From: Sphingomonas sp. Leaf412
GTDB taxonomy: Bacteria > Pseudomonadota > Alphaproteobacteria > Sphingomonadales > Sphingomonadaceae
Reading direction: 5' to 3'
DNA length: 64,000 nt
NCBI RefSeq assembly: GCF_001425405.1
Contig: NZ_LMQP01000002.1
Span: forward strand, 62,357-126,356
This document shows positions 43,977-53,297 of this stretch, piece by piece. The position numbers and the translations under genes are program-made. Every line of letters begins with the position of its first letter. Within the stretch, counting starts at the first letter, position 1. Under the pieces are notes generated by a model, which worked only from the letters and a program-made list of their open reading frames with translations, had not been told where the DNA came from and searched no databases.

Positions 43977-44693
43977 ATGCGTGTGCTGGCTATGGCATCG
44001 CAGAAGGGCGGATCGGGCAAGACCACGCTGTCGGGGCACCTAGCGGTGCAGGCGCAGCTGGCGGGTGCCGGACCGGTCGTTCTGATCGACATCGATCCGC
44101 AAGGCTCGCTGGCGGACTGGTGGAACGAGCGCGAGGACGAATATCCCGCCTTCGCGCAGACCACGGTCGCGCGGCTCGCCGCCGATCTCGAGGTGTTGCG
44201 GCAGCAGGGGTTCAAGCTGGCGGTGGTGGACACGCCCCCCGCGATCACCGTGGCGATCCAGAGCGTCATCCAGGTCGCCGAGCTGATCGTCATCCCCACC
44301 CGCCCGAGCCCGCACGACCTGCGTGCCGTCGGTGCCACGGTCGACCTGTGCGAACGATCGGGAAAGCCGCTGATCTTCGTCGTCAACGCGGCGACGCCCA
44401 AGGCGCGGATCACGTCCGACGCCGCGGTCGCGCTGTCGCAGCACGGCACGGTCGCGCCGATCACGGTCCACCAGCGGACCGATTTCGCCGCATCGATGAT
44501 CGATGGCCGCACCGTCATGGAATGCGATCCCAAGAGCCGGTCCGCCGCGGAAATCACCGCCTTGTGGGAATATATCTCGGACCGGCTGGAGAAGAATTTC
44601 CGCCGGACCGTGTTCGCGCCGCCCAAGACGCCCGCCGGCTTCCCGCCGCTGCGTCCGCAAGGGGGCGGCTTCGGCCGCCGGGTGGTGGGCTGA
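43977..44693 (+). CDS. parA: Orphan ParA-family ATPase
   Basis: 238-residue Walker ATPase with the deviant Walker A KGGSGKTT (Lys10 and Lys15), Walker A' DIDPQGSLADWW and Walker B VVDTPP. It lacks the N-terminal DNA-binding domain of chromosomal ParA and has a Pro/Gly-rich tail. Such proteins position cargo by nucleoid-bound ATPase cycles. No ParB lies next to it; instead a protein with a ribbon-helix-helix-like end follows, overlapping its stop by one base. The third gene is a TPR-SPOR protein. It could be a McdA/PpfA-type positioning system. Confidence 0.9.
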   Translation: MRVLAMASQKGGSGKTTLSGHLAVQAQLAGAGPVVLIDIDPQGSLADWWNEREDEYPAFAQTTVARLAADLEVLRQQGFKLAVVDTPPAITVAIQSVIQVAELIVIPTRPSPHDLRAVGATVDLCERSGKPLIFVVNAATPKARITSDAAVALSQHGTVAPITVHQRTDFAASMIDGRTVMECDPKSRSAAEITALWEYISDRLEKNFRRTVFAPPKTPAGFPPLRPQGGGFGRRVVG

Positions 44694-45220
44694 TGCTGGG
44701 CGGAGCAAAGCCGCTGGCGTCGCTGTCCTCGACGCTGCTCGCGCGCAAGGGGCAGGCGCGTCCCGCGATGCGGCGGCAGGGCGGGCTCGCCTCGCTGGCC
44801 ACCGCGGGCGACGACCTGGGCTGGAACGACATGGGCGAGCCGCTGCCGTTGCCGCCGGTGCTGGAGGAGCGCGCGCATCTGGTCAAGGCGATCGCCCCGG
44901 CGTCGCTGTCCGCGCCCGCCGCGGAACCGGAGCCGGTCGCCACGCCCCCGGTCGTGCAGGTCGCGCCGGTCGAGGAGGTCGCCTACGGCGCCGCCGTCGC
45001 ACCGGTCGCGCCGGACATCGTCGCCGCGACGGTCGCGCAGGCGGGGAGGAAGGCGGCGTTCACGCTGCGGCTCGACGCCGAACGCCACCTGCGGCTGCGG
45101 CTGGCGTCCGCCGCCCGCGGTCGATCGGCCCAGCAACTCGTCGTCGAGGCGCTCGACGCGCTCATCGCCACCATGCCCGAGGTCGAGGCGCTGCGCGGGC
45201 AGCTCCCGGCGGGCGCCTGA
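44693..45220 (+). CDS. Protein with C-terminal ribbon-helix-helix-like region, ParA partner candidate
   Basis: 175 residues. The first 120 are low-complexity Pro/Ala/Val and likely disordered. Residues about 130-170 (KAAFTLRLDAERHLRLRLAS, then GRSAQQLVVEALDALIA) read as a strand and two helices like a ribbon-helix-helix dimer. The start ATG 44693 overlaps the parA stop. A small DNA-binding adaptor of this kind (ParG-like) or a cargo linker with a disordered arm would fit beside a solitary ParA. No homology is certain. Confidence 0.65.
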   Translation: MLGGAKPLASLSSTLLARKGQARPAMRRQGGLASLATAGDDLGWNDMGEPLPLPPVLEERAHLVKAIAPASLSAPAAEPEPVATPPVVQVAPVEEVAYGAAVAPVAPDIVAATVAQAGRKAAFTLRLDAERHLRLRLASAARGRSAQQLVVEALDALIATMPEVEALRGQLPAGA

Positions 45221-45242
45221 CACGTTTCGGGGGGAATAGATC

Positions 45243-46550
45243 ATGAAGCTGCATGTCGCCGGTGCCGGCCTTGCCGTCCTGCTCGTCGCGGGGACCGTCT
45301 CCGCGGTCGCCGATTCGCGCCACGATTCGCGTCAGGAGAAGAAGGCGTCGCAGGCCGCGGTGACGGCGGGCAAGGCGCTGAAGAAGCACCAGTGGGAAAA
45401 GGCCATCCTCGCGGCGGAGGCGGCGGTGGCGCTGAACCCGGGCGATGCGGGATATCGCGCGTTGCTGGGTAGCGCGTATCTGAAGGGCGGTCGCTTCGCC
45501 TCGGCGGAGACGGCGTATCACGACGTCCTGACGTTGCAGCCCGACAATGCGCAGGTGGCGCTGAACATGGCGTTGGCCCAGGTCGGGGCAGGCCGCTGGG
45601 CGGAGGCGCGCGCGACGCTGGACCGCCACGCATCGGGCATGAACCCGGCGGATCGCGGGCTGGCGATCGCGCTGGCGGGCGATCCCGCGGCGGCGGTGGA
45701 GATATTGACCGCCGCCACGCGCACGCCGGGCGCGGACGCGAAGACGCGGCAGAATCTGGCGCTCGCCATGGCGCTGGCGGGGCAGTGGCAGGAGGCACGC
45801 GCGCTCGTCGGGCTGGACCTGGCGCCGCTGGACGCGGACCGGCGGATCGTCGAATGGGCGGAATTCGCGCGGCCCGGATCGGCATCGGACCAGGTCGCCA
45901 GGCTGCTGGGCGTCACGCCCGTGGCGGACCCGGGGCAGCCGGTCGCGCTGGCGCTGGCCGGCACCGTCCCCGTCGTCGCCGCGAAGGAAGCGCCGATCGA
46001 GAGTTTCATGCCCGGCCCGGCCGATCCGGTCGTCGAGGAAGCGGCGGTCGAGGCGCCCGCGCGCGGCCCCGTGGCGGTCCCCGCCGCGGTCGAGCTTGCG
46101 CAGGCGCCCGTGGCGGCGTCCGTCATGGCCGCGCCGGTCACGCCGCGCCTGATCGCCGCGCCCGCACCGTATAAGATCATGACGACGCAGCGCTTCACGC
46201 CGCGCGCGGTCAAGGCGCCGTCGCCCCGCGTCGCGGCCCGCCCGCCGGCGAAGGGCGAGTGGGTCGTGCAGATCGGCGCGTTCCAGAACGCCGCGGTCGC
46301 AAAGGATGCCTGGACCCGCGCCGCGCGCCGCTTCCCGACGCTGGCGGGGCATGTGCCCGGCGGCGTGAACATGGCGCTGCGCGGCGCGAATTTCTATCGC
46401 CTGTCGGTCGGCGGCTTCGCCCGCGCCGACGCGGTGTCGCTGTGCCGCAGCTATCGCGCGAAGGGCGGCGTCTGCTTCGTCCGCCACCAGGCCGGCGACC
46501 AGATCGCGTCCTGGGCGCGGCCGAAGGGGATACAGCTGGCGTCGCGCTAG
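45243..46550 (+). CDS. TPR / SPOR domain envelope protein
   Basis: 435 residues. A signal peptide (VAGAGLAVLLVAGTVSAVA) precedes tetratricopeptide repeats (about 40-150, for example AILAAEAAVALNPGDAGYRALLGSAYL), a long Pro/Ala/Val linker, and a C-terminal SPOR domain (EWVVQIGAFQNAAVAKDAW). It is third in the parA operon, 22 bases downstream. It would anchor at septal peptidoglycan in the periplasm, so any link to cytoplasmic ParA is indirect. Confidence 0.9.
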   Translation: MKLHVAGAGLAVLLVAGTVSAVADSRHDSRQEKKASQAAVTAGKALKKHQWEKAILAAEAAVALNPGDAGYRALLGSAYLKGGRFASAETAYHDVLTLQPDNAQVALNMALAQVGAGRWAEARATLDRHASGMNPADRGLAIALAGDPAAAVEILTAATRTPGADAKTRQNLALAMALAGQWQEARALVGLDLAPLDADRRIVEWAEFARPGSASDQVARLLGVTPVADPGQPVALALAGTVPVVAAKEAPIESFMPGPADPVVEEAAVEAPARGPVAVPAAVELAQAPVAASVMAAPVTPRLIAAPAPYKIMTTQRFTPRAVKAPSPRVAARPPAKGEWVVQIGAFQNAAVAKDAWTRAARRFPTLAGHVPGGVNMALRGANFYRLSVGGFARADAVSLCRSYRAKGGVCFVRHQAGDQIASWARPKGIQLASR

Positions 46551-46614
46551 CCGGAATCGCTTACCCCGCGCAGGCGGGACGGTCGCGATGGCCCGGGCGC
46601 GGGCCCCCGGCACG

Positions 46615-46713
46615 CCGTCACCCCGGACGTGTTCCGGGGTCCATCGTGCCGCCAGATCAACGGTCGCCGCTCTCGCGGCGCGATGGATGCCGGGACAAGC
46701 CCGGCATGACGGA
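46615..46713. repeat. Composite inverted repeat, family C
   Basis: CCGTCACCCCGGACGTGTTC... pairs with the mirrored GCCGGGACAAGCCCGGCATGACGG end; inner hairpins CCGGACGTGTTCCGG and GCCGGGACAAGCCCGGC. Nothing else is recognisable between 46551 and 46830. Confidence 0.75.
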
Positions 46714-46830
46714 ACGGGCTTTCGAAAAAGGTCCCGAAGGCCGGGCTCTCGACGGAATGCCCGTCGTGAGGTGCGTTCCGCTTCGTTACCACGGCCGCTC
46801 CATCTGAACCCCGGTCTTCGCGGGGAAACG

Positions 46831-48225
46831 TCAGATATGCACCGCGCGCCCGTACGCGCCCAGCACGCTCTCGTGCATCATCTCCGACAGCGTCGGGTGC
46901 GCGAACACCGTCTCCATCAATTCCGCCTCCGTCGTCTCCAGCTGGCGCGCGACGACATAGCCCTGGATCAGCTCGGTCACTTCCGCGCCCACCATGTGCG
47001 CGCCCAGCAATTCGCCGGTCTTGGCGTCGAACACGGTCTTGATGAAGCCGTCCGCCTCGCCCAGCGCGATCGCCTTGCCGTTGCCGATGAAGGGGAATTT
47101 CCCGACCTTCAACGCGTGCCCGGCTTCCTTCGCCTTCGCCTCGGTCAGGCCGACGCTGGCGACCTGCGGGCGCGAATAGGTGCAGCCGGGGATGTTCCAC
47201 GTCTCGAACGGATGCGGGTTTTCGCCCGCCAGCTTCTCGACGCACACGATCCCCTCGTGGCTCGCCTTGTGCGCCAGCCACGGCGCGCCGGTGACGTCGC
47301 CGATGGCGTAGATGCCCTCCACGTTCGTCCGCCCGAAACCGTCGACCTTGACGTGGCCGCGTTCGGTTTCGACACCCAGCGCCTCCAGACCGATCTCCTC
47401 GGTATTGGGGACGATGCCGATCGCGACGACGACGTGGCTGTACTCCTCCGTCGCGACCTTGCCATCCTTGCCCTTGATCGCGGCCTTCACACCGGTGGCC
47501 GACGTCTCGATCTTCTCCACGCCCGCGCCGGTGACGATGCGGATGCCGTCCTTGGTCAGCCGCTTCTCCATGAAGGCGCTGACTTCCTCGTCCTCGACCG
47601 GCAGGATGCGGGGCAGCATCTCCACGATCGTGACCTCGGCGCCCATGTCGTTGTAGAAGCTGGCGAACTCCACCCCGATCGCGCCCGATCCGATGACCAG
47701 CAGCTTCGTCGGCATGACCTCGGGCACCATCGCGTGGCGGTACGTCCAGATACGCTTCCCGTCCGCCTTCGCGAACGGCAGGTCGCGCGCCCGCGCGCCG
47801 GTGGCGATCAGGATGTGCTTCGCCGACAGTTCCGTGGTCTTGTCGCCCTGCGTGACCGCCAATTTGCCCTTCCCGAGCAGCTTGCCGACACCCTCGTGCA
47901 CCGCGACCTTGTGCTTCTTCATCAGGCCCTTGACGCCCGCGTTGAGCTGTCCCGACACCTTCCGGCTGCGCTCCACCACCTTGGCCAGGTCGAAGCCGAT
48001 ATTGTCCGCCTTCAGCCCGTAATCGGCGGCGTGGGTCATGTAATGATAGATCTCGCTCGTCCGCAGCAGCGCCTTGGTCGGGATACAGCCCCAGTTGAGG
48101 CAGATGCCGCCCAGCCGCTCGCGCTCCACGATGGCGACCTTCAGCCCGAGCTGCGAAGCGCGGATCGCGGCGACATAGCCGCCGGGGCCGGAGCCGAGGA
48201 CGATGAGGTCGTAGGTGTCAGCCAC
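46831..48225 (-). CDS. lpdA: Dihydrolipoyl dehydrogenase (E3)
   Basis: 464-residue FAD/NAD flavoenzyme reoxidising lipoyl groups. FAD motif GSGPGGYVAAIRASQLG, redox disulfide Cys42/Cys47 in GGICLNWGCIPTKAL, NAD motif GSGAIGVEFASF and the C-terminal catalytic HAHPTLSEMMHE (FAHPTLSEM) are all present. It serves the pyruvate dehydrogenase complex whose E2 gene lies just upstream. The start is GTG 48225 with AGGAGA upstream. Confidence 0.95.
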   Translation of the reverse strand: MADTYDLIVLGSGPGGYVAAIRASQLGLKVAIVERERLGGICLNWGCIPTKALLRTSEIYHYMTHAADYGLKADNIGFDLAKVVERSRKVSGQLNAGVKGLMKKHKVAVHEGVGKLLGKGKLAVTQGDKTTELSAKHILIATGARARDLPFAKADGKRIWTYRHAMVPEVMPTKLLVIGSGAIGVEFASFYNDMGAEVTIVEMLPRILPVEDEEVSAFMEKRLTKDGIRIVTGAGVEKIETSATGVKAAIKGKDGKVATEEYSHVVVAIGIVPNTEEIGLEALGVETERGHVKVDGFGRTNVEGIYAIGDVTGAPWLAHKASHEGIVCVEKLAGENPHPFETWNIPGCTYSRPQVASVGLTEAKAKEAGHALKVGKFPFIGNGKAIALGEADGFIKTVFDAKTGELLGAHMVGAEVTELIQGYVVARQLETTEAELMETVFAHPTLSEMMHESVLGAYGRAVHI

Positions 48226-48243
48226 TGTCAGTCTCCTGGGGTA

Positions 48244-48624
48244 TCAGGCGTCGACCGGGCGCGGGCGCCGGTCGCGGTCGATCGCAACGAACGTGAAATC
48301 CGCCTCCGTCACCTTGCGGGTGGTTTCGCGGTGGCGGTCGCGGGCATGCGCCTCCACCGCGATGGTCAGCGAGGTCCGGCCCACCTTCACCACTTCGGCG
48401 TACACGCTCACCTCGTCGCCGACGTGGACCGGCGACAGGAACTTCATCCCGTCCATCGCGATCGTCACCGCGCGCCCCTTGGCGCGCCGTGCGGCGACCA
48501 GTCCGGCGGCCGAGTCCATCAGGCTCATCAACCATCCGCCGAAGATGTCGCCATAGGCGTTGGCGTCCGCCGGCATCGCGGTGACGCGCAGCGCGGGATC
48601 GCGGGTGGCAATCGCTTCAGTCAT
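48244..48624 (-). CDS. Hot-dog acyl-CoA thioesterase (YciA-like)
   Basis: 126 residues of the acyl-CoA thioester hydrolase family. The signature is ANAYGDIFGGWLMSLMDSAAGLVAAR with the active Asp, then VTIAMDGMKFLSPVHVGDEVSVYAEV. It hydrolyses acyl-CoA to free acid and CoA. It lies between the E2 and E3 genes of pyruvate dehydrogenase in the same direction, a sphingomonad arrangement that may limit acyl-CoA build-up. Start ATG 48624. Confidence 0.92.
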   Translation of the reverse strand: MTEAIATRDPALRVTAMPADANAYGDIFGGWLMSLMDSAAGLVAARRAKGRAVTIAMDGMKFLSPVHVGDEVSVYAEVVKVGRTSLTIAVEAHARDRHRETTRKVTEADFTFVAIDRDRRPRPVDA

Positions 48625-48817
48625 GTCGCACCCGCCGCACATCCCGCGCCGACAGAAGCGCCACCGCAACCATCGTCGCCGCTCCCACGGTCCAGATCGT
48701 CTCGCGTCCCTGCGGATAGCTCCACGCCGCGCCCGCGAACACCAAAGCGGTGATGCCAAGCGCCAGCAGCGCCCAGGCGATCTCGCTCGCCATCGGATCG
48801 ATCGTCATCCGCGTCAT
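48617..48817 (-). CDS. Small two-helix membrane protein in the PDH operon
   Basis: 66 residues. Two hydrophobic helices (IAWALLALGITALVFAGAA and IWTVGAATMVAVALLS) and a basic C-terminus. Start ATG 48817, or 48808. The stop overlaps the thioesterase start. The family is unknown. Confidence 0.7.
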   Translation of the reverse strand: MTRMTIDPMASEIAWALLALGITALVFAGAAWSYPQGRETIWTVGAATMVAVALLSARDVRRVRHD

Positions 48818-48828
48818 GCGGGCGTCCC

Positions 48829-50184
48829 TCAGGCCAGCATCGCCAGCGGATTTTCCACCAGCTCGCGGAACGCCTGCATCAATTGCGCGCCGTCCGCGCC
48901 GTCGATCGCGCGATGGTCGAAGCTGCCGGTGGCGGACATGATGCTGGCGACGCCCAGCGCGCCTTCCTCCATCACCCACGGCCGCTTCTCGCCCGCGCCG
49001 ATCGCCAGGATCATGCCCTGCGGCGGGTTGATGACCGCCTCGAACTGCTTGATCCCGTACATGCCCATGTTGCTGATCGAGGCGGTGCCGCCGGTGAATT
49101 CCTCCGGCTTCAGCTTCTTGTCGCGGGCGCGGGCGGCGAGGTCCTTCATCCGCGTCGAGATGCTGGACAGCGTCGCGGTATCAGCGTCGGTGATGACGGG
49201 CGTGATGAGCCCTTCCGGCGTCGACACCGCGACCGAGATGTCGGCGCGTGCGAAGGTGACGAGGTTGTCGGGCGTGAACATGACATTGCACTTGGGCACC
49301 TGCACCAGCGCGACCGCCAGCGCCTTTATCATCAGGTCGTTGACCGACAGCTTCACCCCGCGGCTTTCCAGCCCGGCGTTCAGCTCGGTCCGCAGCTTCA
49401 GCAGTTTGTCGAGGCGCACGTCCACCGTCAGGTAGATGTGCGGCACCTGCTGCTTCGATTCGGTCAGGCGGCGCGCGATCGTCTTGCGCATATTGCTGAG
49501 CTTGGTCAGCTCGTGCGGGATATCGGGGATCGCGGCGGGCTTGGCCGGCGCGGCGGCGGCGGCGGCGGCGGGCGCTTCCGCGGTCGCGGCGGGCGCGGGC
49601 GACTTGCCGGGCTGCGCGCCCTCGACGTCCGCCTTCACGACGCGACCGTTGGGGCCGCTGCCCTGCACCGCCGACAGGTCGACGCCCTTGTCGGCGGCGA
49701 TGCGGCGCGCCAGCGGGCTTGCCTTCACGCGGTCGCCATCCCGGTTACCGTCCTGGCGCGGCGCGGGGGCGGGAGCCTTTTCCCTCGTCGGATCGGCGGG
49801 CTTGCCATGATCGGACACGTCCTCCTTCGCGGGCTTCGCCTCGCTACCGTCCGTGTTCGGATCGGCGGGGGAGGGTTTCGCCTCGCTCTCCTTCGCGGCG
49901 GGTTCCGGCGTCGTCTTGCCGTCCTCGCCCCCGGCTTCCTCGTCATCGCCGTGCAGGGTCGCGATCACCGCGCCGACCTTCACGCCGTCGGTGCCCTCGG
50001 CCACGACGATCTTCCCGATCGTGCCTTCGTCGACCGCCTCGAATTCCATCGTCGCCTTGTCGGTCTCGATCTCGGCCATGATGTCGCCGGACTTCACCGT
50101 GTCGCCTTCCTTCACCAGCCACTTGGCGAGCGTCCCCTCCTCCATGGTGGGCGACAGGGCAGGCATCTTGATCTCGATCGGCAT
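48829..50184 (-). CDS. aceF: Pyruvate dehydrogenase E2, dihydrolipoamide acetyltransferase
   Basis: 451 residues. An N-terminal lipoyl domain (lipoyl Lys in [14 protein letters not shown]) is followed by a charged linker (about 80-145), the E1/E3-binding domain ([28 protein letters not shown]), an Ala/Pro linker, and the catalytic domain with [15 protein letters not shown]. It transfers acetyl from lipoate to CoA. Four genes read the same way: E2, small membrane protein, thioesterase, E3. The E1 genes (pdhA/B) are not in the window. Start ATG 50184. Confidence 0.95.
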   Translation of the reverse strand: MPIEIKMPALSPTMEEGTLAKWLVKEGDTVKSGDIMAEIETDKATMEFEAVDEGTIGKIVVAEGTDGVKVGAVIATLHGDDEEAGGEDGKTTPEPAAKESEAKPSPADPNTDGSEAKPAKEDVSDHGKPADPTREKAPAPAPRQDGNRDGDRVKASPLARRIAADKGVDLSAVQGSGPNGRVVKADVEGAQPGKSPAPAATAEAPAAAAAAAPAKPAAIPDIPHELTKLSNMRKTIARRLTESKQQVPHIYLTVDVRLDKLLKLRTELNAGLESRGVKLSVNDLMIKALAVALVQVPKCNVMFTPDNLVTFARADISVAVSTPEGLITPVITDADTATLSSISTRMKDLAARARDKKLKPEEFTGGTASISNMGMYGIKQFEAVINPPQGMILAIGAGEKRPWVMEEGALGVASIMSATGSFDHRAIDGADGAQLMQAFRELVENPLAMLA

Positions 50185-50295
50185 CACGATCCTCGGGGGC
50201 GTTCCTGGGGAGCGCCGTCTCTCGCGTGCCCGGCTTGCGGGGTCAAGTCCGCCGCCCTTGCGCCGACGCGTCGCGGGGGGCAGGGTTACGCCATC

Positions 50296-50748
50296 ATGCG
50301 CATCTACCTGACCGTCATCGACGACACGCCAGAGGCCGAGGCCGCATTGCGCTTCGCCGCGCGCCGGGCGGTCAAGACCGGGGGCGGGGTGGAGGTGCTG
50401 GCGCTGATCCCGCCGCAGGAATTCATCGCCTTCGGCGGGGTGCAGGCGACGATCGAGGACGAACAGCGCCGCCATGCCGAGGGGCTGGTGGCGAAGGCGG
50501 CGGGGACGCTGCTGGAGGAATCGGGGCTGCGCCCGACCGTGACGGTGCGCGACGGCGACGGGGCGAAGGTGATCCGCGAGATGATCGCCGCCGATCCGCA
50601 GATCGCCGCGCTGGTGCTGGGCGCCGCGGCGAGCGGGGCGCCGGGCGACCTGGTCAGCCATTTCGCGGCGGAGGCGGGGACGCTGACCGTGCCGTTGATG
50701 ATCGTGCCCGGCGGGCTGGACCGGGAGGCGATCGACCGGGTCAGCTGA
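50296..50748 (+). CDS. Universal stress protein family
   Basis: 150 residues with the UspA fold: [25 protein letters not shown] at the start, then [24 protein letters not shown] with the ATP-loop-like Gly pattern, and TVPLMIVPG at the end. The common UspA loop G-x2-G-x9-G-S/T is only partly matched. It is divergent from the PDH operon. Confidence 0.85.
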   Translation: MRIYLTVIDDTPEAEAALRFAARRAVKTGGGVEVLALIPPQEFIAFGGVQATIEDEQRRHAEGLVAKAAGTLLEESGLRPTVTVRDGDGAKVIREMIAADPQIAALVLGAAASGAPGDLVSHFAAEAGTLTVPLMIVPGGLDREAIDRVS

Positions 50749-50817
50749 TGACCCGGCCGACGGTCGGCCCCTGCGGCCGTCGCGGGCGGATATCCACGCG
50801 ACGCCCGCGACGACGGA

Positions 50818-51924
50818 TCAGCAGCGGCAGCCCTTGGTGTAGCGGCGGCCCTTCGCGTGCCGCACCGCGGCTTCCTCGTACACCTCCTCGTACATCTCCC
50901 CACCGCCCGAATGGACCGTGACCGTGGTGATCGTCGCGGGCGGCCAGTAATAGCCGTTGGCGATGTAGCCGCCGCCGGCGAAAGCCTGCGTGCTGCTGAC
51001 CACGACGCCGTTCGGCAGGACGGTCGTGCCGGGGTATCCCGGATAGGCGCCGTACCCGGCGCCCGGCGCGGGCATCGGGGCGGGGCGATGGGCGGGCGGC
51101 GGCGGGGCACCGTAATAGGTCGTGCCCGAATAGGTCGTGCCGGCATAATCGCCGCCGTAGCTGCCCTCCTGATACGCCACCACCGGGGGGGCGTCGTGAC
51201 GGACCACCGGGCCGCCGCGTACGGGCGGCGGCGGATAGGGCGCGCCGTATCGCGGCGCCGGGGGAGGCGCGTCGTAGCGCGGCCGCGGCGCGACCGGCAC
51301 GCGGCCGGCGCGATCCGATCGGTCGATCGCCAGTCCCGCCAGCGCCCCCGCGCCCGCGCCGATCAACGTCCCGCCGAGGCCGCCGCCCGTGACCGCGGCG
51401 CCCGCGAGCCCGCCGACGACGCCGCCGATCGCCGCACCGCCGACGCCGTCGTCGGCGTCGCGCGTGGGATAGGCCAGGCGCGGCGCGGCCGGGCCGTAGC
51501 CCCGATCGTCATAGCCGTAGTCGGCGTCCGGTGCGTCGAACCGGTCCCAGCCGACCCCGCCGACGCTGTCGTAGACCGACCCGCGCGCATCGACGAGCAC
51601 CGCATCGTCGTAGTAACGCGACCAATTGTACCCCTGCGGCGGCTGCGGCAGGCCGTAGCGGCCCCAGTCGGACACGTACCACGTCGGCGCGATCCAGTAG
51701 CTGGGCAGCGTCCAGCCGCGCACCGGCCGGCGATAGGCGCCCCAGCCGCCGGGGGCGCGCATCCCGCCCCACCAGCGTCCGCCGATCCGCCCGCCCCAGC
51801 GCGCGCCGCCCCCGGCGTGCCCGCGGTTCCATCCGTTCGCGCCCGCGCCCTGGCGCGGTTGCGCGTCGGCGAGGCCGGTGGCGCTCAGGGCGATCGCCGC
51901 AACCCCCAGCATCATGGTCCGCAT
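50818..51924 (-). CDS. Exported RcnB-like protein with glycine zipper
   Basis: 368 residues. A signal peptide (MLGVAAIALSATGLADA) precedes an RcnB-like stretch (RGWTLPSYWIAPTWYVSDWGRYGLPQPP, then NWSRYYDDAVLVD), a Gly-zipper-like part (GGAAIGGVVGGLAGAAVTGGGLGG, split across about 160-200), a Tyr/Pro/Gly-rich region and a Cys-ended tail (KGCRC). RcnB domains bind metal in the periplasm. The long Tyr/Gly/Pro segment is low complexity. Start ATG 51924. Confidence 0.8.
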   Translation of the reverse strand: MRTMMLGVAAIALSATGLADAQPRQGAGANGWNRGHAGGGARWGGRIGGRWWGGMRAPGGWGAYRRPVRGWTLPSYWIAPTWYVSDWGRYGLPQPPQGYNWSRYYDDAVLVDARGSVYDSVGGVGWDRFDAPDADYGYDDRGYGPAAPRLAYPTRDADDGVGGAAIGGVVGGLAGAAVTGGGLGGTLIGAGAGALAGLAIDRSDRAGRVPVAPRPRYDAPPPAPRYGAPYPPPPVRGGPVVRHDAPPVVAYQEGSYGGDYAGTTYSGTTYYGAPPPPAHRPAPMPAPGAGYGAYPGYPGTTVLPNGVVVSSTQAFAGGGYIANGYYWPPATITTVTVHSGGGEMYEEVYEEAAVRHAKGRRYTKGCRC

Positions 51925-52050
51925 GTGAAATCCCCTGTCCATGTCATGCCGCGCGCGATGCGCGCTTTCTTGACCGGTTGCGTACCATTCGCACCCGGTC
52001 GTGCGAAAGCAACGCGACAGTCCCGGTTCGGGACGACAGGGACAGTTATA

Positions 52051-52530
52051 CTATAGCCGGGGTGCCAGCAGGGACATCAGCGCCTCGCACCCCGCCTCGT
52101 CCTCCGCGTCGAATCGGCCGACGACGGGGCTGTCGAGGTCGAGGACCCCGATCAGCCGGTCGCCGACCACGATCGGCACGACCAGTTCGGCGGCGCTTTG
52201 CGCGTCGCAGGCGATGTGACCGGGGAAGGCATGGACATCGGCCACGCGCTGCGTCCGCCGTTCCGCCGCCGCCGTGCCGCACACGCCCTTGCCCAGCGGG
52301 ATGCGGATGCAGGCGGCCTTCCCCTGGAACGGCCCCAGCACCAGTTCGCCGTCCACCATGCGATAGAAACCCGCCCAGTTCAGGTCGGGCAGATATTGCC
52401 ACAGCAGCGCGGCGGCGTTCGCCATGTTCGCGATGGCGTCGGGTTCGTCGGCGGTCAGTGCATCGAGCGCGGCGGACAGGTCGCGGTACAGATCGGCGCG
52501 GGTGCCGGCGGCGATGTCGAAGACGTACAT
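52051..52530 (-). CDS. msrC: Free methionine-(R)-sulfoxide reductase (GAF, MsrC type)
   Basis: 159-residue single GAF protein. The three active cysteines expected of fRMsr are seen: Cys74 (KAACIRI), Cys84 (GKGVCGTA) and Cys108 (HIACDAQS), with the family motif NWAGFYRM. It reduces free methionine-R-sulfoxide in the cytoplasm. It lies opposite to the RcnB-like gene by spacing and faces the PEBP gene divergently. Confidence 0.92.
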   Translation of the reverse strand: MYVFDIAAGTRADLYRDLSAALDALTADEPDAIANMANAAALLWQYLPDLNWAGFYRMVDGELVLGPFQGKAACIRIPLGKGVCGTAAAERRTQRVADVHAFPGHIACDAQSAAELVVPIVVGDRLIGVLDLDSPVVGRFDAEDEAGCEALMSLLAPRL

Positions 52531-52632
52531 GAAGCGTCAGGTAGGGCGGCGGTCGACCGCGGGGAAGGGGGGATGCGAAACCCCTGTCGCCGTTGTGGGT
52601 TGACCCCACGTGTTGCGTGAAGGGATCGATGG

Positions 52633-53253
52633 ATGCTCGAACATGTTCCCCACTGGCTCGGCGCCCTGCTGCATGATGTGCGCGCGGGGCATTCGAAGCT
52701 GGTGATCGTGCAGGACGGCTTCGCGGGCGACGCGGAGCTGGACCTGCGCAGTCCCGCGTTCGGGAACGGCGCGCGTCTGCCCGAACGGTTCACCGCCGAC
52801 GGCGCGGGCGTCTCGCCGCCGCTGGTGTGGGGCGACGTGCCCGCCGGGACCGCGGGTCTCGCGCTGATCGTGGAGGACGCCGACGCCCCGTCGCCGCAGC
52901 CGCTCGTCCACGCCATCCTGTGGGACCTGCCCGCGGACGAGCGGACGATCGCGGAAGGCGCGATCCGCGCGGACGGCGACGGGGCACCGGACGGCCGCGA
53001 CGTCGGGCGCAACAGCTATCTACGCGAAGGCTGGCTGCCGCCCGACCCGCCGACCGGGCACGGCAGCCACGACTATGTCTTCCAGTTGTTCGCGCTGTCG
53101 CAAGTCCCCGACATCGGCGCCACGCCGGGCCGTTCCGAATTCGTGGAGGCGATCCGCGGGCGTGTGCTTGCCGCCGGAATGCTGGTAGGGACATATTCGC
53201 GCGGCGAACGCCTGATGACTGGTACGGACGCGCCGATGGTGCCCGCGATGTGA
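52633..53253 (+). CDS. YbhB/YbcL (PEBP) family protein
   Basis: 206 residues of the bacterial phosphatidylethanolamine-binding-like family. Anion-binding signatures are SPPLVWGDVPAGTAGLALIVEDADAPSP-like (conserved DPDAP variant DADAP) and HAILWDLP, with the GHGSHDYVFQLFAL motif in place of GxHRY. An N-terminal extension of about 30 residues (MLEHVPHWLGALLHDVRAG) is an amphipathic helix. The function is unknown in bacteria. Confidence 0.88.
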   Translation: MLEHVPHWLGALLHDVRAGHSKLVIVQDGFAGDAELDLRSPAFGNGARLPERFTADGAGVSPPLVWGDVPAGTAGLALIVEDADAPSPQPLVHAILWDLPADERTIAEGAIRADGDGAPDGRDVGRNSYLREGWLPPDPPTGHGSHDYVFQLFALSQVPDIGATPGRSEFVEAIRGRVLAAGMLVGTYSRGERLMTGTDAPMVPAM

Positions 53254-53267
53254 CTTTCCCGGGCACT

Positions 53268-53297
53268 TTGTAAGAACACGACGGCGACTTGTAAGAA
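53268..53297. promoter_or_regulatory. Direct repeat TTGTAAGAA, 21-bp period
   Basis: Identical 9-mers TTGTAAGAA at 53268-53276 and 53289-53297, exactly two helical turns apart, upstream of the GAF gene at 53372. A candidate tandem operator. Confidence 0.5.

Noticed and set aside
43977..45220. Plasmid partition locus
   Set aside because: No replication initiator, parS array or plasmid genes; flanked by chromosomal housekeeping genes, so an orphan chromosomal ParA is likelier.
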